From NCBI GenBank assembly GCA_012064385.1, contig QRDG01000136.1, positions 1,259,079 through 1,323,078 on the forward strand: 64,000 bases of DNA, in the 5' to 3' direction. Position numbers and translations under genes: made by a program. Below the pieces are notes generated by a model. That model saw only the letters and a list, made by a program, of their open reading frames with translations, was not told the DNA's origin and searched no databases. Origin of the DNA: Puccinellia tenuiflora (Eukaryota; Streptophyta; Magnoliopsida; Poales; Poaceae). Below, piece after piece: positions 34,009 through 45,593 of this stretch (its first letter is position 1; each line of letters starts with the position of its first letter).

Positions 34009-35742
34009 TTCCTCCATCACCACCGAAGGAATAATTTGGACGCCATGGGTAATGGCACTACCTTAGCTTGTTTCAAGCTTGGGGGAGTGCCTCGGTATCA
34101 TCATTATCTTTTAACTTTTTATCTTCTAGTCGTGTGTCATGTCCTGGGTAGAGAAGTTATCATATGAAATAGTGTGTGCATTGTGGTCGTCCTCCTATCA
34201 TGTATTAGCTTTGTATCCGTTGGTGTGGTTGTCGTTATGGAATATTAATGAGAAGTCTTGTTTTTACTTTCTCGCACTATTTTATTCTAGCTTGCAAGTA
34301 ATCTCTAGATCTCTTTGGAAGAGTGTTGGCCTCATTCTGGGTGCAGTTTTGAAAATCTTTTTGGGTGTTGGCAAACATAGAATTGGTCAGTAGCAACAAT
34401 TCTTGGATGCTTAAGTAGAGAAGAAAGTTTCACTTGCAAATATATTATCTTTGATATCTTACAGTTTTTTCGGTTTCCAAGCCTTATATTCTTGAATAAG
34501 GACTTTATACTTACAAGGAAGATGACTCCTTAAGGTATGATCAATCTTATCGCTGGTAATATATTGTTTGTATCTCTCAACACTTATGTTTGCTATAAGC
34601 CTTGCTAGCAAAAACCTGGCATTGAGAGGGAATACTTCTCGTGCATCCAAATCCTTCAGCCAAACACTTTTTTCATTTGTGCCCACCATACCTACCTATA
34701 TGTGGTATTTCCCTACCACTCCAAGTAAATTTTTCATGTGATATCTTTAAAACTTTCAAAATTTTCCTTCTTGTGCCCCTGTTTTTAAGCTCATGAGGAA
34801 GCAGTGGGAAGCTAGATATAACCTGTGACAAGCAAGATCATTTCCCCCCTTTCACCCGGTGTTGATGGTTTACGTCCTCACTTGAATCAACCCCAGAGCG
34901 GCATAAGAAAAATATAAATATAACTCACCATTCTCCTCCGCACAATGAAGCCTGAGAAATCAGTTAAAACATTGGTTATTGGTGAAACAAAGGAGAAAGT
35001 GGAATGTACTCGTTCCTCTAAAAACCAGCCGCTCTCAAAAGTCTAAAAGCCTTGCTTGACATGGGGGACTAGCTAGTTTCTTCACTGTGAAGTCGTTGAC
35101 GAAAGCATGCATATCTCAAAACCTTTTTACTTCTGTTTCAAAATTAAAAAGCTCTAGCACATGACTAATCTCTGCTTCCCTCTACGAAGGGCCATTCTTT
35201 TACTTTTATGTTGAGTCAGTTATCCTATTCCTTCTATCCTTTACTAGCAAACAAATGGTGTTGAGTTGAGATACAATCAATTATATTGCAGCAATATGTT
35301 TGATCATGTTTTATTGCAGTTAACAATACCATTGTGGTAAACAAGTTGAAAGTTGAGCTTTGCTGAACAATCATCTTCCTCGTACGATATTTATACTTTT
35401 ATTGCAAGAATATAACTCTTGGAAGTTTTCAATGATGCATGGAGTCTTTGATATTTGAACTTGTGATAGCTGCTAAATGATGGCTCTTATATAGATTCTC
35501 CTTGAAAGATAAGTTTGATATGTTAGATGTTCTCTGACCAAGAACACAATTTGCCATCACTCAATTATGTTTTTTCTCCATGCACCTCTATATGTGATTG
35601 AATCATCACTTGTTCTTTAAGTTTGATATGAGAAAAAGTTGCTGTTTAGAATGAGTGTGTGCTTGTTTAGTAAATACTAATGCTTCTTGTCCATATTCGT
35701 TATTATCGACACTTCGCTCCATAAACCTGTGGTCATGTTTAC
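34009..35742 (+). other. Non-coding 3' region of the Athila-type element
   Basis: It starts with CAAGCTTGGGGGAGTGCCTCGGTATC, a landmark of this retrotransposon group, and continues as AT-rich DNA without an open frame above about 85 codons. It is interrupted by a solo LTR at 35743. Confidence 0.65.
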
Positions 35743-36946
35743 TGATGATCGGTGATGGTAGCGTTGGATTGTGCCCCAAGCGAAGGCGTGGATGTAGTAA
35801 GTAGCAGTTTTTCCTCGTTAACGAACCGAGGTTTATCGAACCAGTACGAGTTTGAAATCAACAACAAAGTGAATGTTGAAGATCTCTGACGCTTAATCTT
35901 CAACAGACGTGGATCTGCACACACTCAACCAATTACTTTGCCCCCAACGGCGGAAAGGTTGTCAATCTTTCCGGTCTCACAGAAAACAAAGCGGTTAATT
36001 GTATAGTGAAATAGGTGAAAATATGAAAGTGGACCAGAGGACTAATGATGATGAAAAGTGATGAATAAAGGTTGCAATCAATGTAAAAAGATGGACCGGG
36101 GGCCATGGGTTCACTAGTGGAGTCTCTCAAGTAAATAAAACACTCATATGATGGGTAAACAAATTACAACTAGGCAATTGACAAGATTATAACACAAACT
36201 TAATCTAGCTATGACATAAAGAACATGATAATATTTATGTAGGCATCACGACAATGAACAAAGACCATTGAGTCCAACTGCATCTTTGTCTAAAAAGTCC
36301 ACCGTGGGATCGCTATCCAGCCTGTCACCCAATGGTATTAAGTTGCAAGCAACAAACATTTGCATTAAGTAAAGCGCATGAAGTAAGCAATACTAATATC
36401 AAAAGAGACATTAACACCGCTGTTTTACCCTTAGTAGCAACAGCACACCCTCGCACTTACACGTTTCTGTCACTCGTGCCCAGGAACAAAAGGGGGCATG
36501 AACCCACTATCTAGCATAAATACTCCCTCTTGGAGATACACACAATCACTTAGCCAAGGGGATTAATCTGATTTTATAGGCGTCGGAGGGGGCCGAGGGG
36601 ACCCACCAGGAGCAGGGGCGGGTCCCACCCGCCACCCTAGGGCAGGCCGCGGCTAGGGGTCATCCCTGCCCTATGGGTGGCCCCCAGGGCTGCCCTCTGG
36701 ACTGAAAATCCGTCTTGGCGAATAAAAAATCCTCGTAAATTTTCAGCGCATTCCGATAATATTTCCTGTGATAAGTTTCTGAAACGAAAAGACAACAAAA
36801 ATAGGAAACTGGCACTGGACATCTTTTCAATAGGTTAGTCCGACAAAATGCATAAAAATAATGTAATAAGATAGTAGAAACATGTGACAACATCACAAAA
36901 TTAGCATGGATCAATCAAAAATTATAGATACGTTTGACACGTATCA
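35743..36946 (-). mobile_element. Solo LTR (1204 bp), Athila-type, minus orientation
   Basis: Plus-strand termini TGATGATCGG...GACACGTATCA. The flanks TTTAC (35738-35742) and TTTAT (36947-36951) match at four of five bases, a decayed duplication. Read in reverse it begins TGATACGTGTCAAACGTATC. It shares its 5' (plus) half with the fragment at 59376-60890, for example AGCAGTTTT...ACGAACC and CACACACTCAA...ACTTTGCCCCC. Confidence 0.85.
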
Positions 36947-37000
36947 TTTATTGAGCTCAGTATTCGCTTGGGGACAAGCGAGGTCTAAGTTTGGGGGAGT

Positions 37001-38923
37001 TGATACGTCCATTTTGCATCAATATTTTATATCATAATTTGCTGTCATTCATGGATATATTTCATATTATAATGCAATACTTATGTTATTTTACCTTATT
37101 TTGTATGTTTGATGATTGTTGGTGATTTAACTGTCGGAGCCCGGAATCAGCTGGAAAAGGCACCGTCAAGACACTGTACCTCTACATCGCCAAAAATTCC
37201 AGAAAAATTTGGAGATTATTATTTTGCCAGATGACGGAAGGAGCCAGAAGGGCGACCAGAGGGGAGCTACCAGGGCGCCATGTGGCACCTGGCCGCGGCC
37301 TACCCTTGGGTCGCGCCTGGGGCCCACCTGGAGGCCCTGGGTCGCCTCCGGCTCCCACATTCGCGTGTATGACCCCTCTAACCTAAAAATCTCGGGGGAC
37401 GCTTTGAAGAAATATTCCGCCGCCACCACGGGGGTGGAAACCACAGAGAGAGAAAAAGCTCTCCGGCAGGGAGAAATCTGTCGGGGGAATTCCTTGCCAG
37501 AGAGGGGAGATCGTCGCCATCGTCATCGTCATCGTCACGGGTTTCATCGAGATCATCATCAACATCATCCTCACCGACATCACCATCACATCCATAGCTC
37601 CACTTCGTTCCGTTGTTGCATCTAGAGTTATACTTGTTGTAGTTCATTGGGATCACTTTTCCGGTGTTGATTGCCTTGTGTAGTTGATGCTATTGAGTTT
37701 TATCGGTGAAATACTTTTATGACCAGATTGTTCATCATTCATTCATCACCACTGATTATGATCCATATGATGTCTGGTGAGTAGTTCGTTTAGTTCTCGA
37801 GGACATGGGGAAGTCTCGTTGCATGTAGTGGAATTATGCTGAGTAATATTTAATGGTTTGATATTTAAGTTGTGGTGCTATTCTTCTAGTGGTCTTGTGT
37901 GAACGTCGACTATATGACACTTCACCTTTATGGCCCTAGGGGAATGTATTGTGTATTTAGTTTGCTTGTGAGGTGGTTGCGGGAATGACAGAAACCTAAA
38001 CCCCCACCAGTAAACTAGTGCATGAGGGAGTGTATGATCTCAGAGTTTAAGGCTGTGGTTAGTTAATTCTTAAATATTTCGTTGCATTTGCGTAAGCTTG
38101 TAGGGAAGTGTAATCACAAGTGTGTTCTAGTCCAAATAAGGACGGTTTATTAGTATAGGTTCACCCACACAACACTTAGCAAAACATTAAACATTAAGCA
38201 GCGGTATGAAGCGAAAGTGACTTGACATAATTCTCATATGTCCTAAGGCTGGTGCCAGTGCACCGCCCCACTATCGTCCCGCCATGTCAGCTTTTACCCC
38301 CACTCTCACCCCACTCTCACCTTACGGTGCCAGTGCACGGGCTGTAGTGGCAGGCTGTAGCAACGTCGGCTTCTCTCTCCTCCACGTCGCTTTTGTTTGG
38401 ACGAATCAGAGCTCGCCATGTCAGCTAGCCATTGCCACGCCGCGCTCTCACCTCGCTCTCGCCCCGCCCCGCCAGCGCGCCGCCCCGCTCCCGCCTCCCT
38501 ATCGCCCCCCTATCGCCGCCAACGCGGGCGAGAGCGGGGCGGTAGCGCCCGCTCCCGCCCGGCGATGGATCCACCGCCCGCTGCTCTCGTCTCGCCTGGC
38601 TCCCGCCTGCGTTCGGGCGGTATCGCCCCGCCTCCAGCCCGCGTTGGCACCAACCTAAGAGCGTTTAGCCATCATAAGTAGAACCACCGGCTTGTCCTTT
38701 GTGCTGAAAAGGATTGGACCACTTGCTACAATAATTATTGCTCTGTTTATTTACTCGCACTTTATTTATTTGTTACTATAAAAACTCATAAAAATCCTTT
38801 TGTTAGTGTTTGTAGTGAAACCTTACTCGTATCTACAAGCCAATACATTCTGCTACTCGTTGGGTTCAACACTCTTATTTATCGAAAGTACTGCAATATA
38901 TCCACTATACTTGTGGGTCATCA
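37001..38923 (+). repeat. 3' LTR of the Athila-type element, containing an insertion
   Basis: It starts TGATACGTCCATTTTGCATC right after the polypurine tract, and ends ACTTGTGGGTCATCA at 38923. Without the 407-bp insertion it is about 1.5 kb. Matches 14983-16416 closely along its length. Confidence 0.92.
38248..38654. mobile_element. GC-rich non-autonomous TIR element (407 bp) in the 3' LTR
   Basis: The ends GCTGGTGCCA and TGGCACCAAC are inverted (one mismatch). CTAAG is present on both sides (38243-38247, 38655-38659). The 5' LTR reads straight through this site without the insert (16165). The interior is strikingly CpG-rich (38440-38640), against AT-rich surroundings; open frames in it reflect composition. 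Confidence 0.8.
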
Positions 38924-40705
38924 CGCATCCAGAGAATGAGCTTCCATATTTTCTTCAGGTAGACAACGTTGAAGGGTTACTTTCATAAACCTGATCACCA
39001 CATTAGGTGATTTTTTTTGTTTGACGATGGCAGCTGCGGCTCCCTTTGAACAACCATCAGCAAGCAATGTATCCACCAATTGCATTCTTATCAGAACTCA
39101 CCACAAGCTCCACAAATACAGTGTTACATTCAGGGAATTTAAAATCCTACTTCCAAATAAATACTGATATTTTGGAAGTCAGAGCCCCAGCTAAATTGCA
39201 TAGCTCAGTAACCAAAGCATTGGTCATCTTTCCCACTAATCGTCGGTAAGATCACCAAACAAAATAATCATGTTGTTGCTTCCTCATCATACATGATAAC
39301 AATTTGTATATGCACAAAAAACAAATGTCAGAGAGGCTGAATAGGAATGCATACACAAACATATAGTTTTTTCAGGGCCATCACAGACCCAAGGCTAGCA
39401 GTTTTGTTGGTGTGTGTGTTTTATTATTGTATTAGCAAAGCATCCCTCCTGGAAGTAATTTCTTTGTGCCTTCATCGATTACATTGTAGGAATCAGCAGC
39501 TCTGGTTAATGTGTTATCATGTATGTTATAATTTTGCACCTAACAGTTTGCACTTCAAACACAAAGCACGATCAACCTCAACAATAACTATAAGGAATCA
39601 AAACAGAAAATATATGCACATGGTAAGAATTAAGGGACAAAAAAGCCTTTTTCCTATTACTCTATACAACATGTAACCTTCTCAGTAACTGATATAACAG
39701 AAACAATATTGTCAACGACACATATTATCATGGTGAGAAGCAGGTGAGAACCGAAAACCCCTTCACAAAAATTCTATATATAACACTGTAATGCAGTAAC
39801 TTCTAGTATAATGAAAAAATATTGACAACCACTCAGCACATTAATAACATATTTAATGGGCAATTCAGTTCAACATCTAAACTCAGAGAGACCCTCTCTT
39901 TCTTTTTGTTCTTTTTTTTTTGTAGAAGTTGTACATGTAACAAAATTGCCGTTTGGCATGATAATGAAGTCATAAGGTAGAGGATCCTCTACTTTCTCCC
40001 TTAAAAAACTTGCCAAAAATATATATAAAAATAGAATTATATTTCGCAATGAAGTTTAGAGAACTCAAATACATGTTTTCATAAATTTATATCCGTCTTA
40101 ATTTGCACATCTGATTCATAAAGGCCAAAAAGAACCCTTCAGATGTAGGACTGACCAAATTTGATAGTTCCCATTATGTTCCTTTGTTTCAATAGTCGTC
40201 CACATCCCCTGTATCACAACATGAAAGGAGTTGAAAAATGGTGAGCTATACTTACATAAGAAATATGAAAGCCTAATTCAATCAAGGAAAAAATACGAAT
40301 AGAAATACAAAGGAAAATGTTCACTATGTAAAGGTTTCTAGTCTATAGACATCTAAAAATAGTCAGTTGGATAATCTCTGTTAGCTTCCACGTCACTGCC
40401 CAAATACCTGTCACACAATAGAGAACTGAACATCTTGATAATGGCCCTAAATATGGACATCCTTGTAATTTTAAGATTTGGGTGTATAGAATCTGCCGGG
40501 CAACCATGATGCTTGCCGACTCTCTGATTCAGGCAACAACTCCAAAACCCTCAATCCATTGTTCCCATGCCAGGAACAACTACCATGTATGTATATTGCT
40601 TTCATAAGAAAACAATTATATATAGTAGAATAGCTAGTCCACCATGAATGCTAGTACATCAAAATGAAACAACAGGAAAACTCAATTGCCATTACAGAAG
40701 TCTAA
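38924..40705. other. Intergenic DNA right of the Athila-type element
   Basis: AT-rich sequence without an ORF I would support. CGCATCCAGAG directly follows the LTR; the matching left copy of a target duplication was not found. Sequence at 38930-39060 looks somewhat exon-like on the minus strand, but no frame holds. Confidence 0.3.
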
Positions 40706-40924
40706 GGCACACTTCTTTTCAGCTTCTAGGAGGGCTTCTCCGAGAAGCTCCCCTCTCCCAGCTTCTCCCAGAAGCCCAACTCATAAATTTGTTTAGACTT
40801 CTAAACTATTCTTTCCAAGACTAATTTAAAAGTCTAAACGAATTTCTGAATCGGACTTCTGGGAGAAGCTGCGGGAGGGGAGCTTCTTGGAGAAGCCCTC
40901 ACAGAAGCCCAAAAGAAGTGTGCC
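40706..40924. mobile_element. Tourist-like MITE (219 bp)
   Basis: The termini GGCACACTTCTTTT and AAAAGAAGTGTGCC are perfect inverted repeats, and homology of the two arms extends for about 90 bp. TAA flanks both sides (40703-40705, 40925-40927), the PIF/Harbinger-type duplication. No coding capacity. Confidence 0.92.
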
Positions 40925-41263
40925 TAAGTCATATGTGTAGTGTATGCATCGGTGAGCTAGTCAATTTATTCCAATCCATTTGCTTAGAACGCAGCTACCA
41001 GCTCTACAAAGAAAACAACTGTGAATGAATTTGGCAGGAAACATTGGTGCGATTAATGGCCGGACAAGCTGATAGCAGTCAGAAACAAAGTTTGCATCAA
41101 AAGTAATTTGAGCGAACCACACTTTTCCAGCTGGTCAAACTATAGTTGCCTGAACCGTGCGTGCAAGCAACAGGAAAAGGCAGCAGCAGAAACAGTGTTG
41201 ATTCGAATTTGTGTATTGGTTCCTCGGGATTACTTCATTCTAATAATATTTCAGCTACGACGC

Positions 41264-42145
41264 TCACTGTGAATCGCTCAACCCAATTAACAATTGAGGA
41301 TGGTGAGACAGATAATAGCTCCAGATTCCAGAAAGCAAAGCATCTGGCAAGCATCTTTTGGTAGCCCCGTGAGAATGGAAGGTGTAGGAAACGTACCGGC
41401 CTCTACCTGACGGCACGGAGGTTGCTTGAACGGGCGGCAACCCCATTGCTCGGGCGTACGGCGCCTCCGCTGAGCCACCCACAGCCGCAGCGTAGGACCG
41501 GAACACCGTGAGCTTGCTCGGCGCCCTCGGCGGCCCCGCCGCCGCGTCCTTCTCCCTCCTAGACTCCTCCTTCCGCTTCACGCAACCACCTCCCAGCAGG
41601 TAGGCGCAGTGCGGGCGCCCGCGGAGATCAAGTGCCCAACAGCAACGGCAACCACAATACGTCAACCCAACCCGCACCAGCCCAGGCTTTTGTTGGGATC
41701 ACGGCAACGCACTTCGGGGCAGAGCAGCAGCAGACTACGCGGCTGCCGGCGGAGTCAAGCTGCATCCTATGCGACGGTCATCGCCCAATGCTACTCCGGC
41801 CCGCGGCCCCGCCGATCCGATCTCCCCCGCCCTCCGCCTCCTCTCACCGCTCGGGGAGCCAACAGCTTGGAGCCGAGTGAGCGAAATTGGGTTGCGTGGG
41901 GTTTTGGGTGGAGGACGACGGGCTGCTCGTACTCTCCGTATCTGGTGCGACGGAGTCGCCGGGGAGCTGGAGGCGGTGGAGCAATGGGGAATTTGGAGCG
42001 GGGCGGCGAGTCCCAATCCCCTCTCCCCCTCCTCCCTCTTTCGTCTTTGTTCTTCCTTCCCCTCCCTCGTCTCCGTCACCACTCTGGGTTATTTTTCTCG
42101 ACTGGCCAAGGCAGCAGTTCCCGACCGTAAAGAACAACAACATTA
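41264..42145. other. GC-rich segment, possible unrecognised promoter or first exon
   Basis: An abrupt GC-rich block is open in several frames on both strands. On the minus strand a frame at 41264-41677 includes LGGGCVKRKEESRREKD and ends near a possible donor in the GTAGAGGCCGG context at 41400. On the plus strand a pyrimidine-rich run (42005-42080) looks like a plant leader. I recognise no domain and cannot assign a strand. Confidence 0.3.
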
Positions 42146-42188
42146 GTGGTGGTGGTGGTGGGTGGGGGGGGGGGGGGGGGGGGGGGTG
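42144..42188 (+). repeat. GGT microsatellite and poly-G tract
   Basis: GGTGGTGGTGGTGGGT is followed by an uninterrupted run of about twenty G residues. It lies about 130 bp left of the PIF/Harbinger element. The exact run length may be affected by sequencing. Confidence 0.9.
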
Positions 42189-44150
42189 GATTTTGGAGGG
42201 GATGGCAACGAAAATAATTTGATAATACTAATAAAGGTATGAGAAGAAAAAATCACAACCATAAAAACATGCTTGAAGCTGACGACGACGAACGTTTGCG
42301 GGCGCCGTCTCCTCCTTACGCCTTGTTTGGCTGGAGAGTATCGGCCGGTTTTTGCGTGTAAATTACCGGCCCAACTAAAGACACGAGAAAACACGTAAAA
42401 GCTGTTCGGCAGGCCGGGCTCGGCAGGGCTAAGCCCAGGAAAACCGGTCGAACCACGTCGGGTTGGACGGGATTGAAGACGCGAGGGGGTACTCGCGTTT
42501 CTTCCGTGTCTCGAGCTCTGGCGGCGCGGCGTAGCGCAGCGCCCCACTGTCGCCCGTCGTCGTCGCTCGTCCCCTCCACCGTAGCTCGTCCCGTCCGCCG
42601 TCGCCGTCGCCGTCGCCGAAGCCTCCCCCGACGCCAAAGACTCCCTCCCTACGCTCCTGGCGCCTCCCTCCCTCACGCCGGCGACGAGTTCTTGGATCCC
42701 GCCCCCGCCTCTGCTCCCGCCGCAGCTGTCCTTCTCCGTCGCACTTCTTCGGGAATTCTATCATGTACGCCTTCCCCTCCTCTTCCGTGTACTGATAGCT
42801 GAATGACCTAGGCACCTAGCTAGTTTCTAGGGTTCTTGCTGATTCCGATGAGATCCAGTTCTTGTATATCAGAGAAATCTCGGGTACGGTGCTCTTCTTG
42901 TTCTTGGTCCAGAGGGAATGTTGCTACTTTGGTAGAGCCGGGCGAACATTACTTAGCTATCAACTATTGTTGTATTGGGGTTGGGGGCACGATCTTATAT
43001 AGTCTGTAAGGTTATCTTTGCCTGAAAATGACTGGCTGTGGTTTCCTTGACTGGCTATTCTAGGCCTAGTCCTCATCTATACACACTAACAACCATTGCT
43101 GGTACCGGTATACCAACCACTGCGCTATTTTTTAATTGCTCATGCATCCATATTGCCATGACTATCAGCTAGCCTATAATTAACATTTTGCTATAGAGGA
43201 TATCAAGCATATCTGTCATTAGGTCCAATCCTAGGAGCACACAGCGGTAGCCTTTTCATGGAAGCAGTCTCGGTTGTGTTGTTGAGTTGGATGTATGAGG
43301 GGAAAATTTAAACAGACATGCACTTCACTGTTTGTGTACTAGTCCTCATCTATACTGCTATTGTCTACACAATACACTCAAATGAATCATCAAGAATAAA
43401 AGGCTCTTTAGCTCTTTAAACTGAACAGGAAGTGGCGATGCACACACATTGAACTTAAAGATAAATACAAAATAGTTAGTGGCATGAAAAATATCTCTAT
43501 AAAGAATTGTATAGCTGTAGCTTACACCTTACTTTTTCATGCCAATCTTTCACAATCGAGGTCAGTCTGTGTTATGACATTTGTAGGTTAAGGAGTTTAG
43601 GAAGAAAGGGTCAAATGCTATAAGAGTCAGAGGGTGGGGAGTCCAATAAAATTCTGAAGTAGTCGTACCTGAACATAAAGGAAGCAGTGGCAGAAATAAT
43701 TAACATGCAAAGTGCAGGATGCTAATCTGCTAACATGCTTGTATTTGAACATAATCAGGAAAGTAATGGTAAAAACAATCAGCTGAAGCAAACAATGGAA
43801 AAATAAATTAAGAGGCAAAGTGCAGTATTCTGATTTGACAACAAACAACATAACAGAATTTGTATGCAGCTTTAAAATCATCACTCATTAACATCTTTAT
43901 GCGAGTTGACATGTAGCATGACATTTGTTTGTCATTGTTTGACCTATTTGTACTACTATCCTTGTAGCTACCCGAACCTCCGGTTATAGTTGGGGTGGAC
44001 GAGCCGCCGCCGTCTTGGAGCCCCGTGAGCACACCTGATTTCGGTATGTCCATGTCCTCAGCTTTTAGGCATTTTTTAAAGTGTGAACATGCATGTTTGT
44101 GCCCTTTTACATTTTGCCAATGCTTATGCGTTTTGTACTTTAGTTCTGCA

Positions 44151-45425
44151 ATGAATGAACGAAGCCTACAGCGTGCTAGGAAGAGGAAAGCTGATGATGA
44201 AGAAGAGCTGTTGTTTTTCATTCTTCCTGCACTATACTTTTATCTGACACACACAGAAAAGATTAAAAGGCATAGCTCTGTCTTGTACGGCAAGAACAAA
44301 GTTAGAAAACTGCTAGATGGCCATCTCATGAATTGCTTGGTAGCTTTTAGGATGGAACCATATATATTCAGATGGTTGGCATCTTACCTGAGAGCTGAGA
44401 AGTTGATAGAAGATAGTACTATCAAGGTGGAAGAGAAGCTTGCCTTCTTTCTCTATATGATCTCACATAATGCATCATTTCAAGATTTGCAACTGAAATT
44501 TCAGCATAGTAATTCGACCTTCCACGAGTATATCAAAGAGTTCTTCAACATCATCCCCATCTTAGCAACTCGGTTTCTGAGGCCTCGATATGTAGATGAA
44601 CCACCTCCAAAAATTGCTATGGATGGTCGGTTCTTTCCATACTTCCAGGTTCCATTCTTTTCCTTAACAAAATCCAAAACTGCTTCTCTTATCTAATTCT
44701 TGCAATTTTAAAAACTTATTTCCCTTTCATTACAGAATTGTATAGGTGCCATAGATGGTTCTCACGTGCCTGTCAGTAGAACTCCTCAGCTTCAGGCTCC
44801 TTGGCGGAATAGGAAGGGCTCCCTTAGCCAAAACGTAATGTTTGCATGTGATTTTGATCTCAATATCACCTTCATATCATGTGGATGGGAGGGATCTGCG
44901 ACAGATGCTAGAGTACTCAGCTCGGCCATGCTGAAAGGTTTTAAAGTACCTCCTGGAAAGTTCTATTTGGTTGATGGTGGTTATGCAAACACCCCATCCT
45001 TTCTTGCTCCATACCGAGGTGTGCGGTATCACTTGAAAGAGTGGGGGCATGGGCGCCGAAGGCCACAAAACCACATGGAACTATTCAATCTCTGACATGC
45101 CATAATGAGGAACCATGTAGAAAGGGTCTTGGGTATTCTAAAAAAGAGATTTCCTATTCTAAGAGTTCCAACCTTCTATGCAATCGAGAATCAAGTGAAG
45201 ATTCCGGCAGCCACATCAATTATCCATAATATTATAAAAATGCATGGTGGAGATGAGGAATGGCTTGACAACCAACCTGAACCTGTAATAGACCCAGCTT
45301 ACTTTGTGGATCTGCCCAATGATGATGATGATAACCAGCAAGCAAACAACCACCAAGAGAATCTTGTGCAAGGCAACCTTTTGAGGGACCAGATTGCTTT
45401 TCAGATGTGGAATGACTTTGAGTAG
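44151..45425 (+). pseudogene. PIF/Harbinger transposase (DDE_Tnp_4 / HARBI1-like), one nonsense codon
   Basis: Exon 1 44151-44648 starts MNERSLQRARKRKADDEEE; the intron is 44649-44735 (GT/AG, phase 0); exon 2 runs 44736-45425. The N-terminal half has an HTH-like part (EEKLAFFLYMISHNASFQDLQLKF). Catalytic residues: Asp in CIGAIDGSHVPV (44754), Asp in FYLVDGGYANTPSF (about 44973), Glu in RNHVERVLGILKKRF (45120). TGA at 45093-45095, after HMELFNL, interrupts the frame between second Asp and Glu; the frame resumes unchanged (HAIMRNHVER) to TAG/TGA at 45425. The C-terminal tail is acidic (DLPNDDDDNQQ). The lesion fits CGA to TGA, a methylated-CpG change. The transposase cuts and reinserts the element; here it is probably inactive unless the stop is read through. 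Confidence 0.88.
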
Positions 45426-45593
45426 TTGTCTTTATCATGTAATAAGGAACTACTAGTTGTCTTTATCTTGTAATGAGGAACTATTTATCATGTGATGTTG
45501 ATTATGTAATAAGGAATTTGATGTTTCATCGTGTGCATAATGTAATTTTGAGAATATTCATCATTTTGTGTTTGTTTTTTAATCACAACAGAT

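Larger units (their letters stand above)
14983..38923 (+). mobile_element. Athila-type Ty3/gypsy retrotransposon, nested host element (about 24 kb span, about 11 kb of own sequence)
   Basis: The element has a 5' LTR (14983-16416 plus 22561-22584), a primer-binding site at 22596-22613 (TGGCGCCGTTGCCGG, matching the Triticeae tRNA-Asp type), gag-pol blocks, a downstream extra ORF, a polypurine tract (TTTGGGGGAG, about 36991) and a 3' LTR (37001-38923). Insertions inside it: a gag-only LTR element (16417-22560), four solo LTRs (24704-26123, 27878-29711, 30474-33010, 35743-36946) and a TIR element (38248-38654). Removing these restores continuous coding frames across three of the solo-LTR sites and a continuous LTR. 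The LTR left end is not found as TGATACGTCC at the 5' side, so the 5' end is truncated or badly diverged and no target duplication can be shown. Protease and RT motifs support the Athila lineage. Confidence 0.88.

Noticed and set aside
33446..34066. 206-codon frame downstream of pol
   Set aside because: It overlaps the extra ORF in another frame, and the frame starting at 33562 gives a more protein-like sequence that fits the Athila arrangement.
42143..42676. 177-codon minus-strand frame at the left end of the PIF element
   Set aside because: It crosses the transposon border and the poly-G tract (translated as Pro/His runs), so it is not a gene.
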